IMG/VR virus record: IMGVR_UViG_3300005067_000027
Location: 1-39,646 of that record
Source of the DNA: a virus
Strand: one strand, 5' to 3'
Length of the DNA: 39,646 bases
Of the stretch, positions 13,269 to 20,000 are shown piece after piece; positions within the stretch are counted from its first letter, which is position 1; every line of letters begins with the position of its first letter. The notes under the pieces are model-generated. The model was not told the DNA's origin and did no database searches. It saw nothing but the letters and a program-made list of their open reading frames with translations. Both the position numbers and the translations under genes were made by a program.

Positions 13269-13523
13269 ATGACCGAAAATCAACACGCATTTGTCTACCG
13301 CCGCAACCGGCCGGATTTGCAGGATGGCAGCCAAGCCCGCACGGATCGGCTACTTAACATCGACCAGGTCCGCCGCCGGCTCAACTGCTCCAAGTCCCAC
13401 GTCTATAACCTGATCCAGGCAGGGGATCTGCCGGCGGTTACCCTGGGGGCGTCCAGGGGAAAAAGGGTTTATGAGGCAGAGGTAAGTCTGTACTTGGAGC
13501 GCAAGCAAGATGCGGATGAGTAA
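13269..13523 (+). CDS. Excisionase-type (MerR-like) helix-turn-helix protein
   Basis: An 84-residue protein starting at ATG 13269 just after the terminase stop. Residues 28-78 are a HTH_17/excisionase-type winged helix (LLNIDQVRRRLNCSKSHVYN, then IQAGDLPAV and a final VYEAEVSLYLERK). In lambda this place belongs to gpW, but here a gpW-like gene comes 3 kb later, so this protein opens an inserted cargo region. It might regulate the cargo or act as a directionality factor. Its stop codon TAA lies at the beginning of a weak attC-like element, as also happens for the next gene. Confidence 0.6.
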   Translation: MTENQHAFVYRRNRPDLQDGSQARTDRLLNIDQVRRRLNCSKSHVYNLIQAGDLPAVTLGASRGKRVYEAEVSLYLERKQDADE

Positions 13524-13575
13524 CAGCGGGAATTGTTTGGCTATCCGCATAAAACCGCTATTTCAGATGTTAGCC
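13518..13575 (+). other. Possible degenerate attC site / 5' boundary of the gene cassette
   Basis: The interval runs from GAGTAAC, containing the stop codon of the HTH gene, to GTTAGCC at 13569-13575. These boxes pair at five of seven positions, and the inner flanks (CAGCGGGAATTG against CTATTTCAGATG) pair at about eight of twelve. This resembles a weak attC. GTTAGCC fits the GTTRRRY insertion-point consensus at six of seven positions, so it could mark the left cassette edge. Much less convincing than the site at 14414. Confidence 0.35.
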
Positions 13576-13591
13576 AATATTGGAAGTGCTA

Positions 13592-14419
13592 ATGTTCGCA
13601 CATGATTTAATAACGGATCTGAGTTTTGTTGATACAGACAAAACTCATTCTCATTTTGGCCTTGGATCTGAATATATAGAAAATATAAAGAATTCTTTTC
13701 ATTTTTTTTTGGGTGATTCTAAAGAAATTTTGAGTTTCGCAAAAAGAAAGGAATATAAGGGGCAGCGCCCTTTTTCTGGTTTGTTGGGGTATGATGTTAA
13801 AATGCCTTTTCCGAAGTGTCTTTTTTTCTTTCAGAGTCCAAAGGGGGTTAAAGTTGCGTTATACGCTGAGGAGTTCGACACGGGCGATAAAATAAATCTT
13901 TATTGTTTTATCAAAAAATCTCGAGCAACAGGATGGGGAGTTCCTTGTCACAAGATAACGATCTCTTATTTACTAAACCCAGAAGATAAATCTCTGTTTG
14001 ATATTGAATATTTACCTGATTCCGGGTTTGGACGTGATCGGGATCATGCAGAATTTATGTATTCTCAAGTGTGGATATTAAATTTCACACTTATGCTTTT
14101 AAATACCAAAAACATCATCCATAAAAAAAATAAACCGCCAGAAAAATTGAACAAAAAACGTGTCCAAAAAAATAAGCCACCGCTTTTTTCTTATCATACC
14201 TTGGAAGTTGTTAAGCCCGGTCAGCAGACGGTTTCAGAGGGTTGGGATTCTCCTGGGAACACAATGCGCTTGCATTTTTGTCGGGGGCATTTTCGATATT
14301 ACACAAAAGAAAAACCCTTATTTGGAAGGCTCGTAGGTCGTTTCTGGATACAGCCGCATTTAAGGGGCAGCAAAAACAAGGGTATGGTGGCTAAGGATTA
14401 TAACGTAAAAATTGGCTAA
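13592..14419 (+). CDS. AT-rich cassette gene of unknown function
   Basis: A 275-residue protein starting at ATG 13592, five bases after GGAAG. It is visibly more AT-rich than the terminase and portal genes around it, with runs of A and T and codons such as AAA, TTT and ATA, which points to separate origin. There is no signal peptide, P-loop or nuclease signature that I can name. The last 50 residues (LHFCRGHFRYYTKEKPLFGR, then LVGRFW, RGSKNKG and VAKDYNVK) have a shape I recall from uncharacterised phage and island proteins, with conserved RGHF, LFGR and KDY. Its stop codon lies within the R'' box of the following attC-like element, the standard arrangement of integron gene cassettes. Confidence 0.7.
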   Translation: MFAHDLITDLSFVDTDKTHSHFGLGSEYIENIKNSFHFFLGDSKEILSFAKRKEYKGQRPFSGLLGYDVKMPFPKCLFFFQSPKGVKVALYAEEFDTGDKINLYCFIKKSRATGWGVPCHKITISYLLNPEDKSLFDIEYLPDSGFGRDRDHAEFMYSQVWILNFTLMLLNTKNIIHKKNKPPEKLNKKRVQKNKPPLFSYHTLEVVKPGQQTVSEGWDSPGNTMRLHFCRGHFRYYTKEKPLFGRLVGRFWIQPHLRGSKNKGMVAKDYNVKIG

Positions 14420-14474
14420 CAAGCGCATCCACTGGACCGGAAAAAGCCCCGGCCAGTGATGGTTAACGTTAGGA
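14414..14474 (+). other. attC-like integron recombination site
   Basis: This 61-nt element has attC architecture. The left box GGCTAAC (14414-14420) matches RYYYAAC and contains the stop codon of the upstream gene. The right box GTTAGGA (14468-14474) matches GTTRRRY. Between them CATCCACTGGACCGG pairs with CCGGCCAGTGATG around a short AAAAAGCC loop, leaving single unpaired C and A bases that resemble attC extrahelical bases. The opening CTAACAAGCGC is also typical of attC. The right box forms part of the AGGAGG ribosome-binding site of the next gene. No integron integrase gene is in the window. Confidence 0.65.
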
Positions 14475-14484
14475 GGCTGAAAAA

Positions 14485-14823
14485 ATGCTTCATGTATCAT
14501 TTGCCATGACATCAGAGGCGTATGCCGATGGGACAAAGACAGAAACCCGCAGATTTTGGAAGCCCAGGCATGCCGATAAATTCAAGCCAGGCACGGTATT
14601 TATGGGCATAACAAAAGATTTCCGGGCAGGAGGAGAGAGGATGCACCCGGCACGGGTGGTCTTTTGCAGACCAGAGCGCCTGGGAGATATGACCGAGGAC
14701 AGTTTTCAGCGGGAAGGTGGTGTTAGGTATTGGATCGATCGGGAGAATTATATCCAGACCATGGGCGGCCCTGAAAGGGTGCCTTATGTTTTGCGGTTTG
14801 AGCACGTAAAGGATGGCCAGTGA
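14485..14823 (+). CDS. ASCH-domain-like protein
   Basis: A 112-residue protein from ATG 14485, with its AGGAGG site supplied by the attC-like right box. It opens LHVSFAMTSEAYADGTKTET followed by RRFWKP, the pattern of the ASCH (PUA-like) fold in which a GTKTxTRR loop follows the first strand. It continues with FKPGTVFMGITK, a strand pattern HPARVVFCR and a final VPYVLRFEHV strand. ASCH proteins bind RNA or act on modified nucleosides (the YqfB type hydrolyses N4-acetylcytidine), and they are frequent as phage accessory genes. Here it may modify or sense RNA; a specific reaction cannot be assigned. It is translationally coupled to the next gene by a TGATG overlap. Confidence 0.6.
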   Translation: MLHVSFAMTSEAYADGTKTETRRFWKPRHADKFKPGTVFMGITKDFRAGGERMHPARVVFCRPERLGDMTEDSFQREGGVRYWIDRENYIQTMGGPERVPYVLRFEHVKDGQ

Positions 14824-15086
14824 TGCCAGTGGACTGGTCCAAATATCCGTCTGATCATAAAACGCCAATGAAACAGCTCACTTTAGACCGATTTTTCGAT
14901 TTTAAAAGTATGTGCAGGCATAAAAGTATTTGCGCCACACATGCTTATGTCCCGACAGGAATAGCATGTTTGGACTGCGGCAAATTGTTGGCACAGTATA
15001 TCCCGGAATCGCCGGAAGTCTTGGGGTATGTATCAGCGGACTGGGCTTGGAAGCATATACATGGTGAAGAGTGGACTACTCAATGA
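14823..15086 (+). CDS. Small putative zinc-binding protein with MPVDW leader
   Basis: An 87-residue protein whose ATG (14823) overlaps the previous stop. The N-terminus MPVDWSKYPSDHK resembles the leader of the HNH protein at 2013 (MPVDWEKYPANWK), but no HNH core follows. Instead CRHKSICATHAYVPTGIACL with a following CGK gives several Cys/His residues, probably a zinc-binding site. It could be a remnant that kept an HNH-type leader, or a distinct small zinc protein. No function assigned. Confidence 0.5.
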   Translation: MPVDWSKYPSDHKTPMKQLTLDRFFDFKSMCRHKSICATHAYVPTGIACLDCGKLLAQYIPESPEVLGYVSADWAWKHIHGEEWTTQ

Positions 15087-15167
15087 ATTTGTGCTTGCAG
15101 TTAAAATAATTTTTTGTTTTTTATAATAAATATAAGGGATTAATACCCAAACAAAAGGAGGCCTATC

Positions 15168-15233
15168 ATGACCAAACTTTTGAAGGGGGCACGCTCTGTG
15201 CTTATTGGAAGCGGGATAACCTTGGACGTTTAA
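15168..15233 (+). CDS. 21-residue ORF, short relative of the gene at 15595
   Basis: ATG 15168 follows a strong AAAAGGAGG with good spacing. The peptide begins MTKLLKGARSVL and resembles the start of the 63-residue protein downstream (MTKKIKNILRGAGSVMDI). It may be a leader peptide or the truncated remains of a duplicated copy. The strong ribosome-binding site is the main reason to list so short an ORF. Confidence 0.35.
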   Translation: MTKLLKGARSVLIGSGITLDV

Positions 15234-15594
15234 GACCACCAAAAAAAGTCCAGGAACCTTAATTTAGAAATAACAGAGGCAAGGGGTAATAGCAGGATCC
15301 CCAATAATTTGCTGGTGGTCGCGTTGTTGGGATAAATTCTGTCGCGCCTCCCTCTTTATCTTAATTTTAGCTAAGTGGTTGTCACGCACCGCCAAGCGTA
15401 TTATCTTTATTATGTAATTTGAATGTAAGTAGGTGACTGAAAGCTTGCATCAATATATAGTGTATAGAGAAAATATTTTTCCAAAATCATGTATGCTTAC
15501 TTGATCCTTGTTGACAGAATCAGAAAATTAAACGATTCCACAAATAAGTGAAAAAGATTGTTGAATCATATAGCCGCTGCGAAAGGGCAAGGTA
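15234..15594. other. AT-rich intergenic gap of about 360 bases
   Basis: No credible gene in either strand. GACCACC at 15234-15240 pairs with GGTGGTC at 15314-15320, enclosing a GGGG...CCCC pair, so a folded RNA or remnant element is possible. A TTGACA at 15511-15516 might be a -35 box for the 15595 gene pair, but the -10 is poor. I see no further structure that I can support. Confidence 0.4.
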
Positions 15595-15786
15595 ATGACA
15601 AAAAAAATCAAGAATATATTAAGAGGCGCGGGCAGCGTGATGGATATTGCACCTGCCACCAATTACAATCAGTTCGTGCCTGAAAGAAATATAGCGAAAA
15701 GGATAGAGGGACACTGGATCAGAACCGGCAAAAATATTCAAAGGGCCATAGATCGCTTTGCCAATGAACAAAAAGCAAAAAAGTAG
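15595..15786 (+). CDS. Small partner protein of the DUF2335 gene
   Basis: A 63-residue basic protein from ATG 15595 with AAGG upstream. It contains ILRGAGSVMDIAPATNYNQF and ERNIAKRIEGHWIRTGKNIQ. Its last 23 bases overlap the start of the DUF2335 gene, indicating translational coupling. I recall small proteins of this shape preceding DUF2335 genes in prophages, though that is memory and not a search. A toxin-antitoxin or membrane-exclusion pair is conceivable; nothing in the sequence proves it. Confidence 0.55.
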   Translation: MTKKIKNILRGAGSVMDIAPATNYNQFVPERNIAKRIEGHWIRTGKNIQRAIDRFANEQKAKK

Positions 15787-16192
15787 CCAGCCCTCAAAAA
15801 AGCAAACCGCGCCGCAACAGGGGGAGGAAGCCCCAAAAAACAATAAAAACAGTCTTGTTGCAAGTGCCCAGTGGATAGGTCCCCTTCCGCCGCCCGGAGC
15901 ATTGGATCAATACGAAAAAGTCATCCCGGGTGCAGCTGAAAGAATTTTGTCCATGGCCGAAGGTGAAGCAGAGCATCAAAAATACATGGAAAAATCAGCG
16001 ATGCACCTGCAGCACAAGGAAAACCGACGCGGCCAGTATTTCGGAATTCTCACTGTAATTTTGTCTTTTGGAACAACCATCGCTTGCGCATACCTGGGGG
16101 CGACCGCTGCGGCCGGTATAATCGGTGGCGCAACGGTTGTCGGTCTTGTAACAGTTTTTGTGACGGGAAGATCACAAAAAGCCTCAAAATAG
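15764..16192 (+). CDS. DUF2335 predicted membrane protein
   Basis: A 142-residue protein from ATG 15764. After a polar Lys/Gln-rich leader comes WIGPLPPPGALDQYEKVIPG, the DUF2335 signature, then AERILSMAEGEAEHQ and an amphipathic HLQHKENRRGQYFG. Two hydrophobic segments follow (ILTVILSFGTTIACAYLG and AAAGIIGGATVVGLVTVFV), with a basic tail. It should be anchored in the inner membrane with the N-terminal domain in the cytoplasm. DUF2335 proteins are common phage and prophage accessory genes of unknown role; superinfection exclusion is a plausible guess. It is the last cargo gene before the terminator. Confidence 0.75.
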   Translation: MNKKQKSSQPSKKQTAPQQGEEAPKNNKNSLVASAQWIGPLPPPGALDQYEKVIPGAAERILSMAEGEAEHQKYMEKSAMHLQHKENRRGQYFGILTVILSFGTTIACAYLGATAAAGIIGGATVVGLVTVFVTGRSQKASK

Positions 16193-16210
16193 TTCGACCA
16201 TAAATTTTTT

Positions 16211-16242
16211 GTCCACTATTTCCACTACGTCCACTATTTCCA
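16211..16242 (+). repeat. Pair of 14-base direct repeats
   Basis: GTCCACTATTTCCA occurs at 16211-16224 and again at 16229-16242, between the DUF2335 gene and the terminator. Two copies with an 18-base period may be a protein-binding site or the junction where cargo joined the head operon. Confidence 0.4.
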
Positions 16243-16269
16243 TGGCGTATTAGACAACAGAACGACTTG

Positions 16270-16320
16270 CCCCATATAATGACCCCATCATATGGCATAA
16301 ATCCATATATGGGGTTTTTT
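16270..16320 (+). terminator. Intrinsic terminator at the end of the cargo region
   Basis: CCCCATATA (16270-16278) pairs perfectly with TATATGGGG (16306-16314), followed directly by TTTTTT (16315-16320). The loop is long (27 bases). The T-run ends one base before the spacer to the gpW-like ATG at 16322, so this terminator overlaps the ribosome-binding region of the next gene. Late transcription must read through it, for instance by antitermination, or restart beyond it. Confidence 0.55.
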
Positions 16321-16321
16321 C

Positions 16322-16549
16322 ATGTCCTTTTTCACCATCGCGGAATTAGACGAACAGATCGCGGCTTATAAAGCGGCCTTGAAAGCCGTGGCCATCAACC
16401 AGGAATACTCGGTGGGTGGTCGGCGGTTTACCCGGGCCGATCTTCCGGAAATCCGCAAAACACTGGAATGGCTCTGGTCTGAGCGGTCCCGGATTGCCAA
16501 TGGCATGGCACCGGGTCTGCAGGGCGTATCCACGCGGGTGGCCCGATGA
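16322..16549 (+). CDS. W: gpW-like head-tail joining protein
   Basis: A 75-residue protein from ATG 16322. Length and pattern match the gpW group: LDEQIAAYKAALKAV, then the hairpin YSVGGRRFTRADL, then IRKTLEWLWSER. In lambda, gpW (68 residues) binds the portal ring after packaging and prepares the attachment of FII and the tail. It directly precedes the portal gene, with an ATGA overlap, as in lambda. The only Shine-Dalgarno candidate is the GGGG at the 3' arm of the terminator, an unusual arrangement that could link folding and translation. Confidence 0.75.
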   Translation: MSFFTIAELDEQIAAYKAALKAVAINQEYSVGGRRFTRADLPEIRKTLEWLWSERSRIANGMAPGLQGVSTRVAR

Positions 16550-18087
16550 GCAGCCGTCCGGACCATAAGCATCAACAGACCCAGGGCCTGCTGGCCAGCC
16601 TGGCTAAATACAATTTCATGGCTATGGATGGGCCTGCATCCGGCCGGAAAAGTCCGATTTCCACTTCCGGGTATCCGGATGTTTCCAGGACTGCCGCATC
16701 CCGCAAGGGCACCATGTCCAACTGGGTTGTAAAACGGCTAAACCGGGTGACTGAATCGGCCGAACGGATCACGGTTACAGACCGGGCCGCGGACATGGTT
16801 TCCAATGATCCGCATGCGGCATCCATTGTTGATTCCATGGCCCTTAATTCAGTGGGCACCGGGTTGATTGCGCAATCAAACCCCCACCAGTCCATTCTGG
16901 GCTGGACCGATTCCCAGGTGCAGGATTTTCAGGAACAGGCCGAATGGTGGTTTTCCGTCTGGGGCCGGCAAGCAGATGCAGCCGGGCGCATGCCCTGGTG
17001 GTGCATAGAGTTTCTGACCATATATTCCCTTTTTGTCCACGGGGAATACTTGCGTGTTCCCGTGGTTTTAAATCAATCAAACCGAAGTTTTTCCATGGCG
17101 TTGCAGTGTCTGCATCCGGCACGGCTTGCAACACCCCGTGATTATGTTGGCAGCCCCAGGGTGCGCGATGGCGTTGAGCTTACCTCCTGGGGCGCGCCAT
17201 TCCGGTATTTTATCGCCAATCCATCAGATCGGTTCATGAGGACCCCTTCGGGTCTTTTGTCTTCCCAGTTTGCCAAGGTGCCGGCCTGGATCGGCCACCG
17301 ACCCGGATGCTTCCATGGGTTTGTGCAGAAAACCGAGGAACAGGTCAGGGGTGTGTCCGTGCTGGCGCCGGCCATGAAGTTTTTCCGGGACCTGTCCGAC
17401 TATCTCGACTTTGAGCTGGTGGGAGCGATCGTGGCGGCCAGTTTCCCGGTGTTCATCGAGACTGCCAACCCCTACGAGCAGGCCGCGGGCATGAAAAAGG
17501 TGCCCGAGCCGTTTCACGATATTGAGGCCGGCGGGGTTTACTTCGGCGCATCCAACCAAAGGCCCCATGTTTTGTCCCCGAACCGTCCTGGCAACACGTT
17601 TCCCGATTTTGTTGAACGCCTGTTGCGTGCCGTGGGCGCGTCTGTAGGCATGCCCTACGAGGTGGTGGCCAAGGATTTTTCAAAAACCAATTACAGCTCT
17701 GCCCGGGCCGCCCTGCTGGAAGCCTGGCGGGTTTATTCGTTTTACCAGAAGTGGCTGGTGGACAATTTTTGCCAGCGCGTCTGGGAAATGGTCCTGGAGG
17801 AAGCCTGGCTGAGGGGATACCTGACCCTGCCCCGAAAGGACCAGGATTTTTACGACATCCGCCAGGCTGCATGCCGGGCCAGGTGGATCCCGCCCAAGCG
17901 GGGGCATGTTGATCCGATCAAGGAGATTAACGCCATGGTCAAGGCCCTGGAAAACGACATCACAACCCTGGCTGACAGCGCGGCGGAAATGTCGGGCGGC
18001 GACTGGGAGTCTACAGTGGCCCAGCGCGCCAGGGAACGCCGGCGCCAGCGTGACGCCAACGGAACCGAATTGGAGATGGATGAATGA
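16546..18087 (+). CDS. B: Portal protein, lambda GpB family
   Basis: A 513-residue protein whose ATG overlaps the previous stop. It shows the lambda-family portal pattern: ARKG-type basic leader, ADMVSNDPHAASIVDSMALN near residue 85, then FLTIYSLFVHGEYLRVP, HPARLATP and FSKTNYSSARAALLEAWRVY, the conserved C-terminal helix motif. Length is close to lambda gpB (533). It forms the dodecameric ring through which terminase pumps DNA and to which gpW binds. No truncation is visible. Confidence 0.9.
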   Translation: MSSRPDHKHQQTQGLLASLAKYNFMAMDGPASGRKSPISTSGYPDVSRTAASRKGTMSNWVVKRLNRVTESAERITVTDRAADMVSNDPHAASIVDSMALNSVGTGLIAQSNPHQSILGWTDSQVQDFQEQAEWWFSVWGRQADAAGRMPWWCIEFLTIYSLFVHGEYLRVPVVLNQSNRSFSMALQCLHPARLATPRDYVGSPRVRDGVELTSWGAPFRYFIANPSDRFMRTPSGLLSSQFAKVPAWIGHRPGCFHGFVQKTEEQVRGVSVLAPAMKFFRDLSDYLDFELVGAIVAASFPVFIETANPYEQAAGMKKVPEPFHDIEAGGVYFGASNQRPHVLSPNRPGNTFPDFVERLLRAVGASVGMPYEVVAKDFSKTNYSSARAALLEAWRVYSFYQKWLVDNFCQRVWEMVLEEAWLRGYLTLPRKDQDFYDIRQAACRARWIPPKRGHVDPIKEINAMVKALENDITTLADSAAEMSGGDWESTVAQRARERRRQRDANGTELEMDE

Positions 18088-19478
18088 GATTTCGCGGCAT
18101 TGACATATCCATGTTTGATGGTCCCTGGATGATCGAGCCCCAGGCTATGGATAATCTGGTGGCAAATATGCGGTCCATGGACTGGGAAGCGGCCGTGCGA
18201 GTTCCTGGCATTGGCCAGGACAAGACGGGCAGCAAAGAGCTTTATGAACTACACGGGGGTGCGGCTGTAATAAGGATCAAAGGCATCCTGACCCCGGAGG
18301 AATCATTTTTTTCCAGACTATTTGGCGGATCTGGCATCAGGTCATATGCAGGCATAAAGGCTGCCGTCCAGGCTGCGGACAAAGATCCCAGAGTTAAGAA
18401 AAAGGTTCTGGTTTTTAATTCTCCTGGTGGCACTGTGGCAGGGGCTTTTGAGGCCCTGCATTCCCTTTCCGCCTCTGCTGCGGAAAAACCTGTTTACGCG
18501 TATGCAGATGGACAGATGACATCAGGTGCCCTTCTTATGGCTCTTCCAGCCGCAAAGATCGCTGCCCCAAAGACCGCCCAGATCGGCTCCATTGGAGTGT
18601 TGTTTACCCATATCAATGAGGAAAAGCTAAACGAGCGGATCGGGATTTCGGTCACCTATCTGACCGCGGGCAAATACAAGGCGTTCGGCAACCCGGACGA
18701 ACCTCTTTCTGATGACGCCAGGGCCTATTTCCAGGACCGGCTGGATAAAATCTATGCGTTTTTTGTTGATGAGGTTGCAGCTAGGCGGGGGCTTTCTTCT
18801 GAGCAGGCCCTTGCTGCAGCAGAAGGAAAAGTGTTTCTGGCAGAACAGGCCAAGGAAGCCGGCCTGGTGGATGTGATTGTCAACGATTTTGATGAATTTT
18901 TGCAAACCCTTACCAAGGAGGAACCACCCATGGATGTCAATGAACTCAAAACCCAGCATCCGGAATTGTACGCCCAGGTACTGGACCAGGGCAAAAAAGA
19001 AGGCCGGGACGCGGCCGCAGCCCAGGCCCCGGACCCGCAAGCCGCAGCCAAGCAGGCCATGGACTCGGTGCTTTCGATTCTGGGTGTGGTGGCAGGAAAA
19101 GACACGGCAGACCAGGTCAGAAAGATCACAGATCTTGGCATGACTGCAGAACAGCTCGAAGCAGCCCGCGGGCTTCTGGCTTCGGCCGGGGGCAATGGCG
19201 GGGATACCAACCAGGACAGCCAGCCGGATACATCCGGGGGGCAAAGCCAGGCTCCGACCAGACAGCAAATGCTGGATGCTATTAACAGCGTGGGCACACC
19301 GCCTTTAAACGCGGGCGGCGGCCAGAGTCCAGACCCGGAAAAGGTGGATTTCATGGCCGAAGTGGAAGCCTGGAAAAAGGAGAATCCCAACTCAAACCAC
19401 ATGGCCGCCATCCAGGCTGTTCGAAAGGCCCATCCCCAGGCCTATGAAAAATGGATCCAGGCTGAAAACCGGAAATAA
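18084..19478 (+). CDS. C: Head maturation protease with C-terminal scaffold (lambda GpC / S49 family)
   Basis: A 464-residue protein, ATG overlapping the portal stop. Residues 55-275 are an SppA/S49 peptidase: VLVFNSPGGTVAGAFEAL, then DGQMTSGALLMALPA with the likely nucleophile Ser147, IGSIGVLF, and TAGKYKAFGNPDEPLS carrying the likely general-base Lys (197 or 199). After residue 280 it becomes an Ala/Gln/Glu-rich scaffold-like tail. This is the lambda C/Nu3 plan, where protease and scaffold share one frame, and the tail has its own strong internal start at 18930. It should cleave scaffold and portal during prohead maturation. Confidence 0.88.
   Translation: MRFRGIDISMFDGPWMIEPQAMDNLVANMRSMDWEAAVRVPGIGQDKTGSKELYELHGGAAVIRIKGILTPEESFFSRLFGGSGIRSYAGIKAAVQAADKDPRVKKKVLVFNSPGGTVAGAFEALHSLSASAAEKPVYAYADGQMTSGALLMALPAAKIAAPKTAQIGSIGVLFTHINEEKLNERIGISVTYLTAGKYKAFGNPDEPLSDDARAYFQDRLDKIYAFFVDEVAARRGLSSEQALAAAEGKVFLAEQAKEAGLVDVIVNDFDEFLQTLTKEEPPMDVNELKTQHPELYAQVLDQGKKEGRDAAAAQAPDPQAAAKQAMDSVLSILGVVAGKDTADQVRKITDLGMTAEQLEAARGLLASAGGNGGDTNQDSQPDTSGGQSQAPTRQQMLDAINSVGTPPLNAGGGQSPDPEKVDFMAEVEAWKKENPNSNHMAAIQAVRKAHPQAYEKWIQAENRK
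18930..19478 (+). CDS. Nested scaffold protein (Nu3-like) from an internal start
   Basis: Inside the protease gene, AAGGAGG lies eight bases before ATG 18930, in frame with the full-length protein (codon 283). Translation from here gives a 182-residue protein (MDVNELKTQHPELYAQVLDQ onward), rich in Ala, Gln and Glu and ending in VEAWKKENPNSNHMAA plus a Lys-rich tail. In lambda, Nu3 is made in the same manner from within C and scaffolds capsid assembly. The perfect ribosome-binding site in the middle of a coding region is strong support. Confidence 0.75.
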   Translation: MDVNELKTQHPELYAQVLDQGKKEGRDAAAAQAPDPQAAAKQAMDSVLSILGVVAGKDTADQVRKITDLGMTAEQLEAARGLLASAGGNGGDTNQDSQPDTSGGQSQAPTRQQMLDAINSVGTPPLNAGGGQSPDPEKVDFMAEVEAWKKENPNSNHMAAIQAVRKAHPQAYEKWIQAENRK

Positions 19479-19486
19479 CCGCCATG

Positions 19487-19509
19487 TTGGCCGGTAAACC
19501 CGCCGGCAA
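19487..19509 (+). other. Small RNA hairpin between protease and decoration genes
   Basis: TTGGCCGG and CCGGCAA form a stem of about seven pairs with one bulged G and an eight-base loop. No T-run follows, so it is not a terminator; it may act as an mRNA stability element. Confidence 0.35.
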
Positions 19510-19548
19510 GGCGTGTGATTATCAATAATCAATCAGGAGGATTTCACA

Positions 19549-19944
19549 ATGTATAACAAGGGACCCAAAACTTTTCCCATCGGCACTGGCGGCGGGGTTC
19601 GAAACCGGTTGGTCAAGCTGTCTTCCGGTGCCGTGGTGCTAAACACCGCCACAGCTACAGACGATCCCATCGGCGCCATTGTGGGCATGGACGGTGACGG
19701 TGCGGAAGGCGATTATGCCGCGGTCCAGTTTTTAAAGGACGATGGCACCATTGAACTGGAAATGGCCGGCGCCATTGATCTGGATTCAGACGTGTACGCG
19801 GCTGCCGACGGCATGGGCCAGGCCCTGCCGGCTACCCCTGGCGATTACCGCAAGATAGGCAAACCCCTGCAGGCGGCCAGCGGTGCAGGCAGTGTAATCG
19901 AAGTGCTGCCCTACGACTTTTACCACGTGGAAACCGTGGCCTAA
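19549..19944 (+). CDS. D: Head decoration protein, lambda GpD type
   Basis: A 131-residue protein with AGGAGG before ATG 19549. It shows the decoration-protein pattern: LVKLSSGAVVLNTATATDDP, then GAIVGMDGDGAEGDYAAVQF and a final acid-rich beta region. Lambda gpD (110 residues) binds as trimers at the three-fold sites of the expanded capsid and stabilises it; this one occupies the same map position, between scaffold and capsid genes. There is no obvious added domain. Confidence 0.8.
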   Translation: MYNKGPKTFPIGTGGGVRNRLVKLSSGAVVLNTATATDDPIGAIVGMDGDGAEGDYAAVQFLKDDGTIELEMAGAIDLDSDVYAAADGMGQALPATPGDYRKIGKPLQAASGAGSVIEVLPYDFYHVETVA

Positions 19945-19954
19945 AACATTGATT

Positions 19955-19976
19955 CGGCGGATATGACATCCGGCCG
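19955..19976 (+). other. Small RNA hairpin upstream of the capsid gene
   Basis: CGGCGGAT pairs with ATCCGGCCG apart from one bulged base, around a five-base loop. It lies between the D and E genes without a T-run, so it probably stabilises mRNA and does not terminate it. Confidence 0.35.
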
Positions 19977-20000
19977 CAAAAACCAAGGAGGACCTTAAAT

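Noticed and set aside
13592-14419. Restriction enzyme or toxin assignment for the cassette gene
   Set aside because: No PD-(D/E)XK, HNH, RelE or MazF signature could be identified, so a function was not assigned.
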